Shown: positions 28,413-39,720, numbered from the stretch's first letter. The stretch: DNA of 64,000 nucleotides from Moritella sp. (GCF_013215705.1 NZ_JABSQR010000009.1:124001-188000), one strand, 5' to 3'. The notes: a model not told the origin generated them from the sequence alone. Numbers and translations: made by a program.

Positions 28413-29771
28413 ATGCCAGAACAGATGGAGCATGAAAGTACACACCTACGTTTAAGTAAAATGAATGAAGCACTCGAGAGTGGTATGTTTGTTCACGTTA
28501 AGCGAATGCTCTACCAAACCCCCCCTTGTGATATCGCTTTATTACTCGAGTCATCACCACCAGCAGGTCGTAAAGTCTTGTGGCGATTAACCGACTCTGA
28601 AATGCAAGGTGAGATCCTCGATGAACTCAATGAAGATGCTAAAACCAGTATTCTAAAACTCATGGATACCGAATCCTTAGTCGCGGCGACAGAAGGCTTA
28701 GATACGGATGATTTAGCCAATGTGCTGCGTAGCCTGCCAGACAGTATCTACCAAGAAGTTATTACTCAAATGGATACCCAAGATCGACATCGTTTAGAAA
28801 CCGCGATGGCGTATCCAGAAGACACTGCAGGCAGTATCATGAATACCGATACCATCACCTTGCGTCCAGACGTAACCGTCGATGTGATCTTACGTTACAT
28901 ACGCTTACGCGGTGAATTACCCGAAGCCACTGATACCTTATATGTGGTGGATAAAGATGATCGTTTGATCGGTGATGTGCCTTTATCTATGCTATTAACC
29001 ACAGATCCAAACAGTGTCATCAACACCATTATGGATCGCCAAGCAGAAACATTATCGGCCAATATGGATACCTCGGAAGTCGCTAAACTGTTCGAGCGCC
29101 ATGACTGGATCTCAGCGCCAGTAACGGATGACACAGGTAAACTACTTGGTCGTATCACTATTGATGACGTGGTTGATATTATCCGCGAAAATGCCGAGCA
29201 TGACATGATGGGTCTGGCTGGTATGGATGATGATGAAGATACCTTCGCCCCCGTGCTACAAAGCACCAAACGCCGTACACTTTGGCTGGGGGTTAATTTA
29301 ATTGCCGCATTAACTGCCGCCTCCGTCTCGAACATGTTTGAAGCGACTTTAGAACAACTCGCGACGTTGGCCATTTTAATGACCATTGTACCTAGCATGG
29401 GTGGTATTGCTGGTAATCAAACCCTAGCACTGGTTATTCGTGGTATGGCGGTCGGTCATATTAGTGACGAAAATAGCCGGTGGTTAATCGGTAAAGAAGC
29501 CATGGTTGGCGTGCTAAATGGCGCTATCTGGGCAATATCCATCGCTATCATCGTCTCATTATGGAAGGGCGATCTATCGCTAGGCCTGATCATTGGTGGG
29601 GCAATGTTTATTAATATGTCGATGGGCGGATTGGCCGGCGTGGTCATTCCACTGGTGATGAAAAAATACAATATTGATCCTGCACTAGCAGGTGGTATGG
29701 CGCTCACCACCGTGACCGATGTGGTTGGTCTATTTTCCTTCTTAGGCATGGCAACACTGGTCTACGGTTAA
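28413..29771 (+). CDS. mgtE: MgtE, magnesium channel/transporter
   Basis: A 452-residue MgtE-type protein: a cytoplasmic N domain of helical repeats, a tandem CBS pair at about 140-265 that gates on magnesium, and five C-terminal membrane helices. Characteristic motifs are YPEDTAGSIMNTD at about 129-141, PSMGGIAGNQTLALVIRG in the first part of the pore domain and GGMALTTVTDVVGLFSFLG in the last helix. It ends in a strong terminator shared with pmbA. Confidence 0.96.
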   Translation: MPEQMEHESTHLRLSKMNEALESGMFVHVKRMLYQTPPCDIALLLESSPPAGRKVLWRLTDSEMQGEILDELNEDAKTSILKLMDTESLVAATEGLDTDDLANVLRSLPDSIYQEVITQMDTQDRHRLETAMAYPEDTAGSIMNTDTITLRPDVTVDVILRYIRLRGELPEATDTLYVVDKDDRLIGDVPLSMLLTTDPNSVINTIMDRQAETLSANMDTSEVAKLFERHDWISAPVTDDTGKLLGRITIDDVVDIIRENAEHDMMGLAGMDDDEDTFAPVLQSTKRRTLWLGVNLIAALTAASVSNMFEATLEQLATLAILMTIVPSMGGIAGNQTLALVIRGMAVGHISDENSRWLIGKEAMVGVLNGAIWAISIAIIVSLWKGDLSLGLIIGGAMFINMSMGGLAGVVIPLVMKKYNIDPALAGGMALTTVTDVVGLFSFLGMATLVYG

Positions 29772-29801
29772 CCTTTTTAACCAAGCTAGAGAGCAGAACG
29801 T

Positions 29802-29834
29802 AAAAAGCCTGCGTCATCATGACGCAGGCTTTTT
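29802..29834. terminator. Bidirectional terminator between mgtE and pmbA
   Basis: A perfect stem, GCCTGCGTCA/TGACGCAGGC, with a short loop is flanked by AAAAA on the left and TTTTT on the right. It can stop mgtE on the plus strand and pmbA on the minus strand. Confidence 0.93.
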
Positions 29835-29858
29835 CACTTAACTTAAATCGAGGGGATA

Positions 29859-31199
29859 TTAGTTACCCGCAATCTGCATTGACTCTAATAGTGTCGAGCC
29901 CATGAGAATACTGCTGCGTATATCGATATCGTTACCGACAGCAACGAGGTTTTTGAACATATCCGTTAAGTTACCCGCAATAGTAATTTCATGCACAGGA
30001 TACTGTAACTCACCATTTTCGACCCAGAAGCCTGACGCGCCACGGCTGTAATCACCGGTCACAATATTAACGCCCTGTCCCATCAATTCAGTCACTAACA
30101 AGCCAGTACCCATTTGGCGACACAGTTGGTCTAATGTTTCGCCTTTACCGGTGACGTTCCAGTTATGAATACCACCAGCATGACCGGTTGTTTGCATCCC
30201 TAATTTACGACCACTGTAACTGGTTAATAGGTAGCTCTTTAAAATACCTTGTTCTACCACATTTAAATCTTTAGTACGCACACCTTCAGCATCATACATC
30301 GATGAGGCTAATCCACCTTTAATGTGCGGACGTTCTTGAATGTTTAACCACTCAGGGAAAATCTGCTCACCCAGCTTATCGAGCAAGAATGATGATTTAC
30401 GGTATAAGCTACCACCACTGATGCCCATCACCAGTTGACCCATTAAGCTACTGGCAACATCGTGATGAAAAATCACCGGGACATTACAAGTATCAATCTT
30501 ACGCGCGCCTAAGCGGTCTACAGTACGATTAACCGCTTCGGTGGCAATCTGCTCTGGCGTCCACAATTTACTTGCGTCACGCGCCATTGAGTAGCCGTAG
30601 TCACGTTCCATTGCGCCATCTTGTTCTGCAATCAATACCGAACTCATGCTGTGACGAGTACTGGCATAACCATTGACTAAACCATGGCTGTTGCCGTAAA
30701 CCTTAATGCTGCTGTGGCTGGTAAAAGAGCCTTCACTATTGACGATACGTGAATCTTTCGCTAAGGCTAAACGCTCGGTCAGGCAAGCTTGTTCAATGGC
30801 ATACTCAGGTTCGATCTTAATCGGATGACATAAATCTAAATCTTCCGGTGCAAACGCCATCAGCTCAAAATCAGCTAAACCAGCAAATTCATCTTCCGCA
30901 GTATGTAAGGCGATATCTAACGCGGCGGCGACTGCGCTTTGAATTGCCGCTTCACTTAAGTCAGAGGTTGATGCATTACCTTTACGTTGACCGCGGTATA
31001 CACAGATACCTAACGCGCCATCATGGTTGAATTCAACATTTTCAACTTCACCCATGCGTGTACTCACAGACAAACCCGTTTGTCGCGAAATAGCTACTTC
31101 GGCATCACTCGCGCCCGCCTTTTTGGCAAAATCGAGTGCTTGAGTAACGGCTAATTCCAATTTATTTTGTTCTAAAGTAATTTGCTGTTTTAAGTTCAT
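29859..31199 (-). CDS. pmbA: PmbA/TldE, partner of the TldD metalloprotease
   Basis: The 446-residue partner of TldD; the TldD-TldE heterodimer matures microcin B17 and degrades unfolded peptides such as CcdA in E. coli. TldE lacks the zinc site. Motifs include GASDAEVAISRQTGLSVSTR near the N-terminus, THSSIKVY-like segments and GDYSRGASGFWVENGEL near the C-terminus. It lies opposite darP, as in E. coli, with tldD only 2 kb away. Confidence 0.95.
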   Translation of the reverse strand: MNLKQQITLEQNKLELAVTQALDFAKKAGASDAEVAISRQTGLSVSTRMGEVENVEFNHDGALGICVYRGQRKGNASTSDLSEAAIQSAVAAALDIALHTAEDEFAGLADFELMAFAPEDLDLCHPIKIEPEYAIEQACLTERLALAKDSRIVNSEGSFTSHSSIKVYGNSHGLVNGYASTRHSMSSVLIAEQDGAMERDYGYSMARDASKLWTPEQIATEAVNRTVDRLGARKIDTCNVPVIFHHDVASSLMGQLVMGISGGSLYRKSSFLLDKLGEQIFPEWLNIQERPHIKGGLASSMYDAEGVRTKDLNVVEQGILKSYLLTSYSGRKLGMQTTGHAGGIHNWNVTGKGETLDQLCRQMGTGLLVTELMGQGVNIVTGDYSRGASGFWVENGELQYPVHEITIAGNLTDMFKNLVAVGNDIDIRSSILMGSTLLESMQIAGN

Positions 31200-31324
31200 G
31201 GGCTCGTTTCAATAAGTTATACTAGATTAAGCATACCATGTTGCGATAAAAATTCCTGCAGCAACTGCGCAATTAGCAATAAACTGATACAATTAACATA
31301 TCAATCGTTTTGAAAAAGAATATT

Positions 31325-31876
31325 ATGAGCGTACAAGAACGGAATATTACCAGCGAAAAGTCTTACCGACGTGCTGAAGACGACGAGCTATATCAAAGTC
31401 GTGCAAAAAATAAAATTGAAATTGCCGAGACACTGAAACTCGCTGGCGCGATATCTTTACTCAGTAAAGCAGAAATTGCCAAGATGGGTTTTTCTGAGCA
31501 CTTACTCGCAGCGATTGTGACTGCAAGAAAAATTGCATTACGTACAGATGCTTACAGTAGACATCTATCGCACATGAGCAAGATCATGCGTAGCGATGGT
31601 CTTGAAGCGATCCAAATGGCATACGATAAGATCACCAATAAACACAACCAAGCAACTATTGAGTTAAAAAAATTAGAGATGGTTCGTGATGAATTGGTTG
31701 CCGGTGGTGATACCGCGATCACTGCATTATTAGAAACATATCCAAATGCTGATCGTCAGAAACTACGTCAATGGATCCGCCAAGTGAATAAAGAACTTAA
31801 AGCCGAAAAGCCGCTTAAAGCTGCCAAACCAAGCAAAGAGATCTTTAAACACCTACGCGAAATTGCCGGTATATAA
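31325..31876 (+). CDS. darP: DarP (YjgA), ribosome biogenesis factor
   Basis: A 183-residue highly charged protein of the YjgA family, which associates with immature 50S subunits and supports large-subunit assembly. Visible pieces are SKAEIAKMGFSEHLLAAIVT, ALRRQ-like basic helices and DRQKLRQWIRQVNKE. I choose the ATG at 31325; a TTG at 31310 is in frame. It is divergent from pmbA, the usual neighbour. Confidence 0.93.
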   Translation: MSVQERNITSEKSYRRAEDDELYQSRAKNKIEIAETLKLAGAISLLSKAEIAKMGFSEHLLAAIVTARKIALRTDAYSRHLSHMSKIMRSDGLEAIQMAYDKITNKHNQATIELKKLEMVRDELVAGGDTAITALLETYPNADRQKLRQWIRQVNKELKAEKPLKAAKPSKEIFKHLREIAGI

Positions 31877-31922
31877 TATTAATCTGCCATCTCAGCATAA
31901 TTAATGTTTAAGCAGTATCAAC

Positions 31923-31972
31923 AATAAAGCCCTAACAAGTCATTTATATACTTGCTAGGGCTTTATTTTTAT
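31923..31972. terminator. Bidirectional terminator between darP and tldD
   Basis: AATAAAGCCCTAACAAGT (31923-31940) pairs with ACTTGCTAGGGCTTTATT (31950-31967) with one bulge. T residues follow on the plus strand. On the minus strand it ends the long mreB-to-tldD transcript. Confidence 0.85.
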
Positions 31973-31995
31973 CAAGTGGATGTCACAATAACAAA

Positions 31996-33444
31996 TTAGC
32001 GACTAGTGCCACCCACCGTCATGCTATCTAGTTTCAATGTCGGTTGACCAACACCTACCGGGATACTCTGACCTTCTTTGCCACAAATGCCCACACCTTT
32101 ATCTAATTCTAGGTCGTTACCAACCATTGAGATGTGCTGCATAGCTTCATGACCATTACCGATCAAGGTTGCCCCTTTAATTGGTGTAGTAATTTTACCA
32201 TTTTCAATTAAATACGCTTCAGATGCAGAGAATACAAATTTACCCGAAGTAATATCAACTTGACCACCACCAAAGTTAGGCGCATAAATGCCCTTCTCAA
32301 CCGTACTAATGATCTCTTCTGGGGTATGCTCGCCAGCTAACATGTAGGTATTAGTCATACGCGGCATCGGTAAGTGAGCAAATGATTCACGACGACCATT
32401 ACCCGTAGACTCCACACCCATTAAACGCGCGTTAAGCTTGTCTTGCATGTAACCTTTCAAAATACCGTTTTCAATCAGCATGGTATTTTGTGTTACCGTA
32501 CCTTCATCATCGATATTTAATGAGCCACGACGGTTGGCTAAGGTGCCATTATCCACAATAGTACACAGTGAAGACGCCACTTTTTCGCCAATTTTACCTG
32601 CGTAAGCCGAGGTACCTTTACGGTTAAAATCACCTTCGAGACCATGCCCCACTGCTTCATGTAATAATACCCCAGGCCAACCAGCGCCAAGCACCACAGG
32701 CATAGGGCCAGCAGGCGCATCAATAGCATCAATATTGACTAACGCTTGACGCACTGCATCTTTGGCATAGCTAAATGCACGTTGCAGACCATCCACGTCA
32801 TCTAAGAAGTAATCAAAACCATAACGGCCACCGCCACCCGCACCACCCCGTTCACGTTTACCATTTTTCTCAATCAACACCGAACAGTTCATGCGTACTA
32901 ATGGGCGAATATCCGCCGCCAGTGTACCATCTGTTGCTGCGACCAAGATCTCTTCGTATACCGCTGATAAGCTCACGCTCACTTGCGTGACGTGCGAGTC
33001 TAATGAACGCGCGTACACATCCATTTCATGTAATAAGTCAATTTTACGCTGTCTATCCATGCTAGTTAATGGATCGAGTGGCTGATAGATTTCACTACCT
33101 TGTGGTTTGCTCCACGCTTTAACTTTACCTTCACCACCGCTTGCCGCAATACCACGTGCCGCTTTGGCAGACTGAGTTAAGGCGTTTAAACTGATCTCAT
33201 CAGAATAAGCAAAACCGGTTTTCTCGCCCGATACTGCACGCACGCCGACACCTTTCTCGATGTTAAACGAACCTTCTTTGACGATACCGTCTTCTAATCC
33301 CCAAGACTCATGTTTGCACGCTTGGAAATAAAGATCACCATAATCAAGTTGATTACCCATCAATAATGATAATGTATTCTGCAGCTTATCTAAGTTTAGA
33401 TCCGCTGGCAGTAAAATTGAATTTTCGACTTGTTCAAATCTCAT
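31996..33444 (-). CDS. tldD: TldD, zinc metalloprotease
   Basis: The catalytic member of the TldD-TldE pair. The 482-residue protein contains the zinc-binding HEAVGH motif in [18 protein letters not shown] at about residues 265-270. Other family segments are [19 protein letters not shown] and [18 protein letters not shown]. It is the last gene of the mreB cluster and lies eight bases after the nitrilase gene. Confidence 0.97.
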   Translation of the reverse strand: MRFEQVENSILLPADLNLDKLQNTLSLLMGNQLDYGDLYFQACKHESWGLEDGIVKEGSFNIEKGVGVRAVSGEKTGFAYSDEISLNALTQSAKAARGIAASGGEGKVKAWSKPQGSEIYQPLDPLTSMDRQRKIDLLHEMDVYARSLDSHVTQVSVSLSAVYEEILVAATDGTLAADIRPLVRMNCSVLIEKNGKRERGGAGGGGRYGFDYFLDDVDGLQRAFSYAKDAVRQALVNIDAIDAPAGPMPVVLGAGWPGVLLHEAVGHGLEGDFNRKGTSAYAGKIGEKVASSLCTIVDNGTLANRRGSLNIDDEGTVTQNTMLIENGILKGYMQDKLNARLMGVESTGNGRRESFAHLPMPRMTNTYMLAGEHTPEEIISTVEKGIYAPNFGGGQVDITSGKFVFSASEAYLIENGKITTPIKGATLIGNGHEAMQHISMVGNDLELDKGVGICGKEGQSIPVGVGQPTLKLDSMTVGGTSR

Positions 33445-33452
33445 CTGAGTTG

Positions 33453-34325
33453 TTACTCTTTATTTTTCAAGCTCGCCGTAAAGCGCGCGTGTTGTAAAAT
33501 CGGTATATCAGTACGTATTTGTACTAACTTATGTTTGTCTAATCGCGCACAACTAATGCCGCATGCCGACGTTTGCTGAGCCAGAATGTCGCCCCAAGGG
33601 TCTAAGATAACAGAGTGGCCCCAAGTATGACGGTTATGGCCGTGATCACCCACCTGATTCGCCGCTAACACGTAGCATTGATTTTCTATTGCCCGGGCTT
33701 GTAAGAAAGGTAACCAGTGCGATTTACCGGTCGCATAAGTAAATGCAGCCGGTAATAATAAAACATCCACGTTCGCCACACTGAGTACCCGAAATAATTC
33801 TGGAAACCGTAAGTCATAACAGATCGCCATACCAAATTTAATATCACCGGCAGTAAAGGTCGCAATCCGATCACCGGCAATAAAGCTATCTGACTCTTTA
33901 TATACTTGTGTCGTTGAACCGGTGTTAACTTGGCTATCACTCGCGGCGACAGATACGCTTGGCACGTGCGCATCAAATAAGTGGATCTTATTGTAATGTT
34001 GCACCAATTCCCCATTGGGGTCAAATGCTAAACTGGTGGTATAAATACGATCATCAATATTACTAAGAATAGGAAAAGAACCCGCAACCAGCCAACATTG
34101 ATACTGCTTAGCCCAGTTGGCAAGTTGCTGTTGTACCGGACCTTCGCCTAATGGCTCGGCATGGGTTAAATAATCATCACGATGGGAAAATAAGGCAAAG
34201 TTCTCCGGTAATAATATCAAGGTCGGGGCAACCTGAGTATTAATCAATGCCAATTGCGAGGCCACATACGCTAAGTTTGCTGCAATATCAGCACCCGAGG
34301 TCATCTGCATCGCCACTAATTGCAT
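33453..34325 (-). CDS. Nitrilase-superfamily amidohydrolase
   Basis: A 290-residue carbon-nitrogen hydrolase. The Glu-Lys-Cys triad is visible: Glu in LLPENFALF at about residue 41, Lys in HYNKIHLFD at about 116 and Cys in [14 protein letters not shown] at about 168. It is closest in style to the Nit1/YbeM branch, which includes deaminated glutathione amidases, but the substrate here cannot be told. It overlaps the end of yhdP by one base and precedes tldD, an arrangement known in vibrios and pseudomonads. Confidence 0.88.
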   Translation of the reverse strand: MQLVAMQMTSGADIAANLAYVASQLALINTQVAPTLILLPENFALFSHRDDYLTHAEPLGEGPVQQQLANWAKQYQCWLVAGSFPILSNIDDRIYTTSLAFDPNGELVQHYNKIHLFDAHVPSVSVAASDSQVNTGSTTQVYKESDSFIAGDRIATFTAGDIKFGMAICYDLRFPELFRVLSVANVDVLLLPAAFTYATGKSHWLPFLQARAIENQCYVLAANQVGDHGHNRHTWGHSVILDPWGDILAQQTSACGISCARLDKHKLVQIRTDIPILQHARFTASLKNKE

Positions 34326-37300
34326 TATTTATTCCCCGTTCTTTTCGGCCCTGCAGCATTAATCAATTTATCAGGCACCGTAATCGCTTGTTGATTACGT
34401 TTTACTTCGGTAAATACCGGATTATCAAGATCACCGCTGACGTTAAATTTAAGTTCAGTGATCACCTCTACCACGGGCTCGAGTAATTTCGACAGTGCAA
34501 AAACAGCCAATGCAGTGGTCGGCGTTACCGCAAACGCAGTCAATATCGGTAAACTCGAGGTCACATCTGGAAAGAAACTTAAATTATAATTGATGGTCTC
34601 CGTCACCAAATCAATATAGCCGTTACCGGTAATTTTACCGCTACTGGAATTAAGTAAAAAATCGCTATTATTAATCGCGCCATCGGCAATCTGTAACGAG
34701 GCCTGCATTGATGAGTACGGTAAGCCGTCATTAAACACATCACTAAAGTCTAAACTTAATCGCTTCACCAATGACTGTAAACTCAGCACACTTAAGAAGC
34801 GGGTGCCTTTGTCACTGACATTCGTGATCCGCCCTGCTTGAGTTGTTATCGTCGCGTAACCCTTCAGAGATTCAACATCAACATCGAAGGGCTGATCTTG
34901 CCAAGCTAAACGAAAATCGACCTCTGCAGGCGTCTTCGCTAACGGACTAATTAGCCCTAACCCCGTCATAAATTCTTCGATACTCTTGGTTTTTAATTCA
35001 CCTTGAAATTGCGTGGCTTGCTTACCTTGCTCATCAGTAAACCAGCGCCCGGTCATCGCGACTGTTGAATGTTCCATATCAATATCAAGGGCTTTAAGTG
35101 TCAATCCAAACGCGTTCTTAGTCACTTCTACGGATGTACTGCCTAAATTAATTGCCCCCAGAATACAGGCACCACAATTGAAGTTGAAACCAGGAACATC
35201 TTGCCAGACGAGTGTTGTGGCTTTGGCTTCTTGCGCGACATCTGCATCATCAATGACATCTGACGGCAATACCAGATCAGGTAAATAGAGATAATCAAAG
35301 TCGATCTTGATATTACCGATATCCGGAATAACCACCGAACCATTAAACTCACTCGCTTTAAACTCGATCCCCCAGTTACGATAACCTTTGGTCGCCGTTA
35401 TCGTTACATCATCCAAAGGCTGTTGATAGTAAATCGTATTTGCTACCGCGATTTTAATTGAGGATAAGGGCTCTACCGCACTACTCACATCAAATTCACT
35501 CTCAGGTAAACCGCTATACCATAATTGCCACTCGGCGATATCAATATTATCAACATTAACCACCATCGCATTAGCGGTATCGCTGATCAGCAGCTTGTCA
35601 GCATTACCAATTTGTACTAACGATTGGATCAAGGCTACATTATCATCGGCGTAATTAACTTGCCCAGAGAAATACAAGATATCACTGCTATTTAACTGGA
35701 TATGGGCTTGTTTATCATTACCAACCACAGAGATATCGGTTGGCCAATCCTGATTAGCCAGTTTTGCTAACGGCAACGGTAAATCGAGTTCAAACTGAGT
35801 CAAATCACTTTGCACATCAAATTCATAATTAAAGCCTTGCTCAGGAAAACGCATATTTAATGTGCCTTTCCAATTCACATCACCAGACACATATTGCTGG
35901 TATGCGGGCATTAACTGTGCCATCACCTTGTCACTAGACCAACGCCCTGCCAGTTCAACATTCACTTGATAATCATTATGGTTCTGCATGGTACTAAAAT
36001 TAATATCAAGCGGTTCACCGAGCAATTTTGCGGTGAACGGGCTGGATAACAGGCCATCATCAGAAAATTTGAAACGACCCTGCACATTCGTCAAGGTTAA
36101 TGCTAATGCGGGAAAGTAAATACTGTCATCGACCAAGTCTATGTCACCTTTGACCGTGACTTGGTCATCGTCGGTGAATGGAATAACCAGATCGAGTGTA
36201 CCGGTTATATCACCGCTAACTTGCAGACTGTTCAATGCAGCCGTTACTTCTGGTAACGGACTTAAATCAATAAGCGCCTTGGCTTGCTTGCCGGTGGTTT
36301 TAAACTGCGCCTGAATACCAAGCGCTTTGACGTCACTTAAGTTTGGTAATTGTAAATCCACTCGCGATAAGGCAAGCGGCCCCAGGTTACCTTTACGGGA
36401 TGACATAAATAGATCATCATTGTGAAATAATAATGCTAACTGTAATTCGGTTAAGCTTGGCCATTGTGGATCAAATTTAAACTCAGCATCAACGACATTT
36501 AAGCGCGTCTGAAATATGCCATCACCTTGAGAATAAGGATAATTGGCAAACTCACCAAACCATAATAATTGACCATTATCCGCATGCCCTTGTTTTAAAG
36601 CACCGCGAAGGTAATCAATGAGTGTTTCCCCCATATACGCCGTTGGGTAGTAGTAATATACTTTACTGGCATCACGTAATGTTAACTCGCCAGCAAGGCT
36701 GAGAAATGGCGCCGCATTGCCCGGAATATCTAATAAAAATTGACTCTCGACTACCAGTTCTGGGGTATCAACAAATACCTTATCGGCGATAATTTCAATA
36801 CCAGAACGGCTAAACGTACCGGCTACATCAGTATTGCCATAGCGCTGCCAAGTCAGCTCAGTGGAAAACTGATTCACCCGAATATTTTGGTCTAAGTATT
36901 GTGTTAAATCTAATACCGTATCCTGCATAGCAATACTGATCTTGCCGCTATTTAAGTTACCCGACACCGCAATATCAACATTGTCGATACCCGGGAAACC
37001 CTGCCAACTTTGTAACTGCAGATCTTCCACTTGTAACTGATAACGCAACTGAGTCCAATCTTGCATTGGGATCTTAACTTTAATGTCACGCACTAGGCCA
37101 TGTGGATACAGGGTTTTAAGATCATTAAACAAAGCGTCATCAACATGACGTGACAAGGCCACAATCGGCGCCAACTTAGACAGCTCAACTTGATTAACAA
37201 AAGCAAACAGTTCATTGCCTTGCTGCCTGACTTGCAAATCAAGCCGTGGCCAGACAATACCATTAGTCACTAGCGCTAAATCACGGCTATCCAATTGCCA

Positions 37301-38227
37301 ACCAGCATCCGTTAACTGCCATTCCAGCTCTCCCCCCCATATACTCAGGTTTTGTTGGAGGTTAGCACTTGTCCAAGTAAATGCTGAAGGTTGTAACTTT
37401 AATAATGCCGATGTCGGTTTATTGCTAACAATATCAATCCAACTTTCAAAACTTAATGCGCCTTGTTTTAAGCCTTCTCGTTTAAACAATACCTTTTCAA
37501 ACCAACTAGATAAACTCATGTTCTCAGCTTGCACATAAACCTGACCACTGACATTGGTTAAATCATGTTTGGCACTGGTAACATCAACCATGATGCGTAA
37601 ATTGTTATCATCAATATCATCATTAATGTATGCCCAACCTTCGCCTCGATGACGATTGCCTTGATTTAACCAAGCAAACTCTGGAATATGAATGATCTTT
37701 TCTTCACCCGCAGGGGTTAATATCCGTAGATTACTATTGGTTAATTCAAAATGCGTAAGTTGACGTAAAAATACATCAAGCAGACGGGTTAATTCGGGAG
37801 AGGCAAATTTAGAGTCTTTTTCGTCAGCATCCTGAAACGGGGAAAGGGGTAATTTTATCTGCACGCCATCTAAGATCAGATTATCGACCAGCAGTTTTTG
37901 TTCTAATATACTGTTCCAAAAGTCAATACTGATCTTGATCCGTTCTACGTCAAAGTCATACGGCAATGACTCATCAAACTTAACGTCTAAGGTATTAATA
38001 ATTAATACCGGGCCGAATTTATACCAGCCCGCATCAATACTTTGTACTTCAATACTCACCGATTGATCCGCCACCAGCCAATCAATCACCCGATCATGAT
38101 ATTGATTCAGGTAGGGTAAACTCGCCCGTAGCAGACTAATCGAAACCGCAGAAAAAACAGCTAAGCAGGCAAAAGTATAAAGGCATATTTTACCACATCT
38201 TCTTAACCAATTTCGTTTCCCTGCCAC
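34325..38227 (-). CDS. yhdP: YhdP, AsmA-like envelope protein
   Basis: A 1300-residue protein with an N-terminal membrane anchor (about 15-35) and a long periplasmic part built of beta strands, ending in the AsmA-like C-terminal domain with SLDFSDVFNDGLPYSSMQ and LNSSSGKITGNGYIDL. AsmA-like proteins such as YhdP, TamB and YdbH form grooves that carry phospholipids to the outer membrane. The family length is usually about 1266-1300. It lies one base after rng and overlaps the nitrilase gene. Confidence 0.95.
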   Translation of the reverse strand: MAGKRNWLRRCGKICLYTFACLAVFSAVSISLLRASLPYLNQYHDRVIDWLVADQSVSIEVQSIDAGWYKFGPVLIINTLDVKFDESLPYDFDVERIKISIDFWNSILEQKLLVDNLILDGVQIKLPLSPFQDADEKDSKFASPELTRLLDVFLRQLTHFELTNSNLRILTPAGEEKIIHIPEFAWLNQGNRHRGEGWAYINDDIDDNNLRIMVDVTSAKHDLTNVSGQVYVQAENMSLSSWFEKVLFKREGLKQGALSFESWIDIVSNKPTSALLKLQPSAFTWTSANLQQNLSIWGGELEWQLTDAGWQLDSRDLALVTNGIVWPRLDLQVRQQGNELFAFVNQVELSKLAPIVALSRHVDDALFNDLKTLYPHGLVRDIKVKIPMQDWTQLRYQLQVEDLQLQSWQGFPGIDNVDIAVSGNLNSGKISIAMQDTVLDLTQYLDQNIRVNQFSTELTWQRYGNTDVAGTFSRSGIEIIADKVFVDTPELVVESQFLLDIPGNAAPFLSLAGELTLRDASKVYYYYPTAYMGETLIDYLRGALKQGHADNGQLLWFGEFANYPYSQGDGIFQTRLNVVDAEFKFDPQWPSLTELQLALLFHNDDLFMSSRKGNLGPLALSRVDLQLPNLSDVKALGIQAQFKTTGKQAKALIDLSPLPEVTAALNSLQVSGDITGTLDLVIPFTDDDQVTVKGDIDLVDDSIYFPALALTLTNVQGRFKFSDDGLLSSPFTAKLLGEPLDINFSTMQNHNDYQVNVELAGRWSSDKVMAQLMPAYQQYVSGDVNWKGTLNMRFPEQGFNYEFDVQSDLTQFELDLPLPLAKLANQDWPTDISVVGNDKQAHIQLNSSDILYFSGQVNYADDNVALIQSLVQIGNADKLLISDTANAMVVNVDNIDIAEWQLWYSGLPESEFDVSSAVEPLSSIKIAVANTIYYQQPLDDVTITATKGYRNWGIEFKASEFNGSVVIPDIGNIKIDFDYLYLPDLVLPSDVIDDADVAQEAKATTLVWQDVPGFNFNCGACILGAINLGSTSVEVTKNAFGLTLKALDIDMEHSTVAMTGRWFTDEQGKQATQFQGELKTKSIEEFMTGLGLISPLAKTPAEVDFRLAWQDQPFDVDVESLKGYATITTQAGRITNVSDKGTRFLSVLSLQSLVKRLSLDFSDVFNDGLPYSSMQASLQIADGAINNSDFLLNSSSGKITGNGYIDLVTETINYNLSFFPDVTSSLPILTAFAVTPTTALAVFALSKLLEPVVEVITELKFNVSGDLDNPVFTEVKRNQQAITVPDKLINAAGPKRTGNK

Positions 38228-38228
38228 G

Positions 38229-39704
38229 TTACATCATTACCACATCAAACTGCTCTTGTAAGTACAGAGGTTCAGCTTTGATCTTCACCTGTTTACCCAT
38301 AAACAATTCCAATTCCGCAATACTGTGAGATTCTTCTTTTTCAATATACTCAGCAACGGCGACAGACGCATAGACGTTAAATTGGTCCGCATCGTAAGCA
38401 CGATTAACACGCGTTACTTCACGGAATATCTCATAACATACCGTTTCCACCGTTTTCACCGAACCGCGACCGTCACACGTAGGACAATCAGAACATAACA
38501 CATGCTCTAATGATTCACGGGTACGTTTACGGGTCATTTCAACTAGCCCCAGTGCCGAGAAATCATGGGTATTGGTTTTGGCGCGATCATGACTTAATGC
38601 CGCCTCTAAACATTCCATCACCCGACGGCGATGCTCCGAACTTTGCATGTCAATAAAGTCGATGATAATAATACCCCCCAGATTACGTAATCTCAGCTGT
38701 CGTGCAATCGCTTGGGTTGATTCCACATTGGTATTAAAAATAGTATCTTCAAGATTACGATGGCCAACAAAAGCACCGGTATTAATATCTATCGTGGTCA
38801 TTGCTTCAGTCTGATCAATAATTAAATAACCACCTGACTTTAACGTTACTTTTCGCTCTAAAGCACGCTGAGATTCATTTTCCACATCGTACATTTCAAA
38901 GATCGGACGCTCACCCGTATAGAGTTCTAACGCACTGACTAATTCAGGCACATAGGATTCGGTGAATTCACATAACTCAGTATAGGCAAGCCGAGAATCG
39001 ACCCTGATCTTATCCAGTGGTGAACCCACAAAATCACGAATAATACGGAATGCTAATGAGGGATCTTGATACAACATACTCGCACTAGGATTACTTCGTT
39101 GACGCTGTAGCACTTTGCTCCATAAACGTTTTAAGTAAGCGATATCTTGTTCGATTTCTTTATCACGCACACCATCCGCGGCCGTGCGAATAATATAACC
39201 ACCAAGCTCATCGACCTGAGCTTCGGTGATAGCTTTTAAGCGACTACGCTCTTCTTCACAATCAATACGTTGTGAGACACCCACGTGCGAACTGCCCGGC
39301 ATAAACACTAAATAGCGCGAAGGCAGGGTAATATCGGTGGTGAGACGTGCACCTTTGGTGCCCATCGGATCTTTCACCACTTGTACGGTGATATCCTGAC
39401 CTTGACGTACTAGCTGAGAAATATCAGCGACTTTAAAATGCTTTTTTTCACCCGCAGCAACACATTCGGTATGCGGGACAATATCCGATGCATGTAAAAA
39501 TGCCGCTTTATCAAGACCAATATCAATAAATGCAGCCTGCATGCCCGGTAATACCCGACTTACTTTACCTTTATAGATATTACCCACGATGCCACGTTTC
39601 GCTTCTCGCTCTACATGTATTTCTTGTAATATGCCATTTTCAATCAAGGCAACACGTGTTTCGCTCGGGGTGACATTTACTAATAACTCTGTCGTTTGAC
39701 CCAT
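38229..39704 (-). CDS. rng: RNase G
   Basis: A 491-residue endoribonuclease of the RNase E/G family that matures the 5' end of 16S rRNA and decays some mRNAs. It has an S1 domain at about 36-125 (GNIYKGKVSRVLPGMQAAFIDIG-type start), the catalytic motifs IDINTGAFVG and IIDFIDM, and the zinc-link CPTCDGRG at about 434-441. It lacks the long C-terminal scaffold of RNase E. It follows maf after 16 bases. Confidence 0.97.
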   Translation of the reverse strand: MGQTTELLVNVTPSETRVALIENGILQEIHVEREAKRGIVGNIYKGKVSRVLPGMQAAFIDIGLDKAAFLHASDIVPHTECVAAGEKKHFKVADISQLVRQGQDITVQVVKDPMGTKGARLTTDITLPSRYLVFMPGSSHVGVSQRIDCEEERSRLKAITEAQVDELGGYIIRTAADGVRDKEIEQDIAYLKRLWSKVLQRQRSNPSASMLYQDPSLAFRIIRDFVGSPLDKIRVDSRLAYTELCEFTESYVPELVSALELYTGERPIFEMYDVENESQRALERKVTLKSGGYLIIDQTEAMTTIDINTGAFVGHRNLEDTIFNTNVESTQAIARQLRLRNLGGIIIIDFIDMQSSEHRRRVMECLEAALSHDRAKTNTHDFSALGLVEMTRKRTRESLEHVLCSDCPTCDGRGSVKTVETVCYEIFREVTRVNRAYDADQFNVYASVAVAEYIEKEESHSIAELELFMGKQVKIKAEPLYLQEQFDVVMM

Positions 39705-39720
39705 ATTATTTAGCCCTTCA

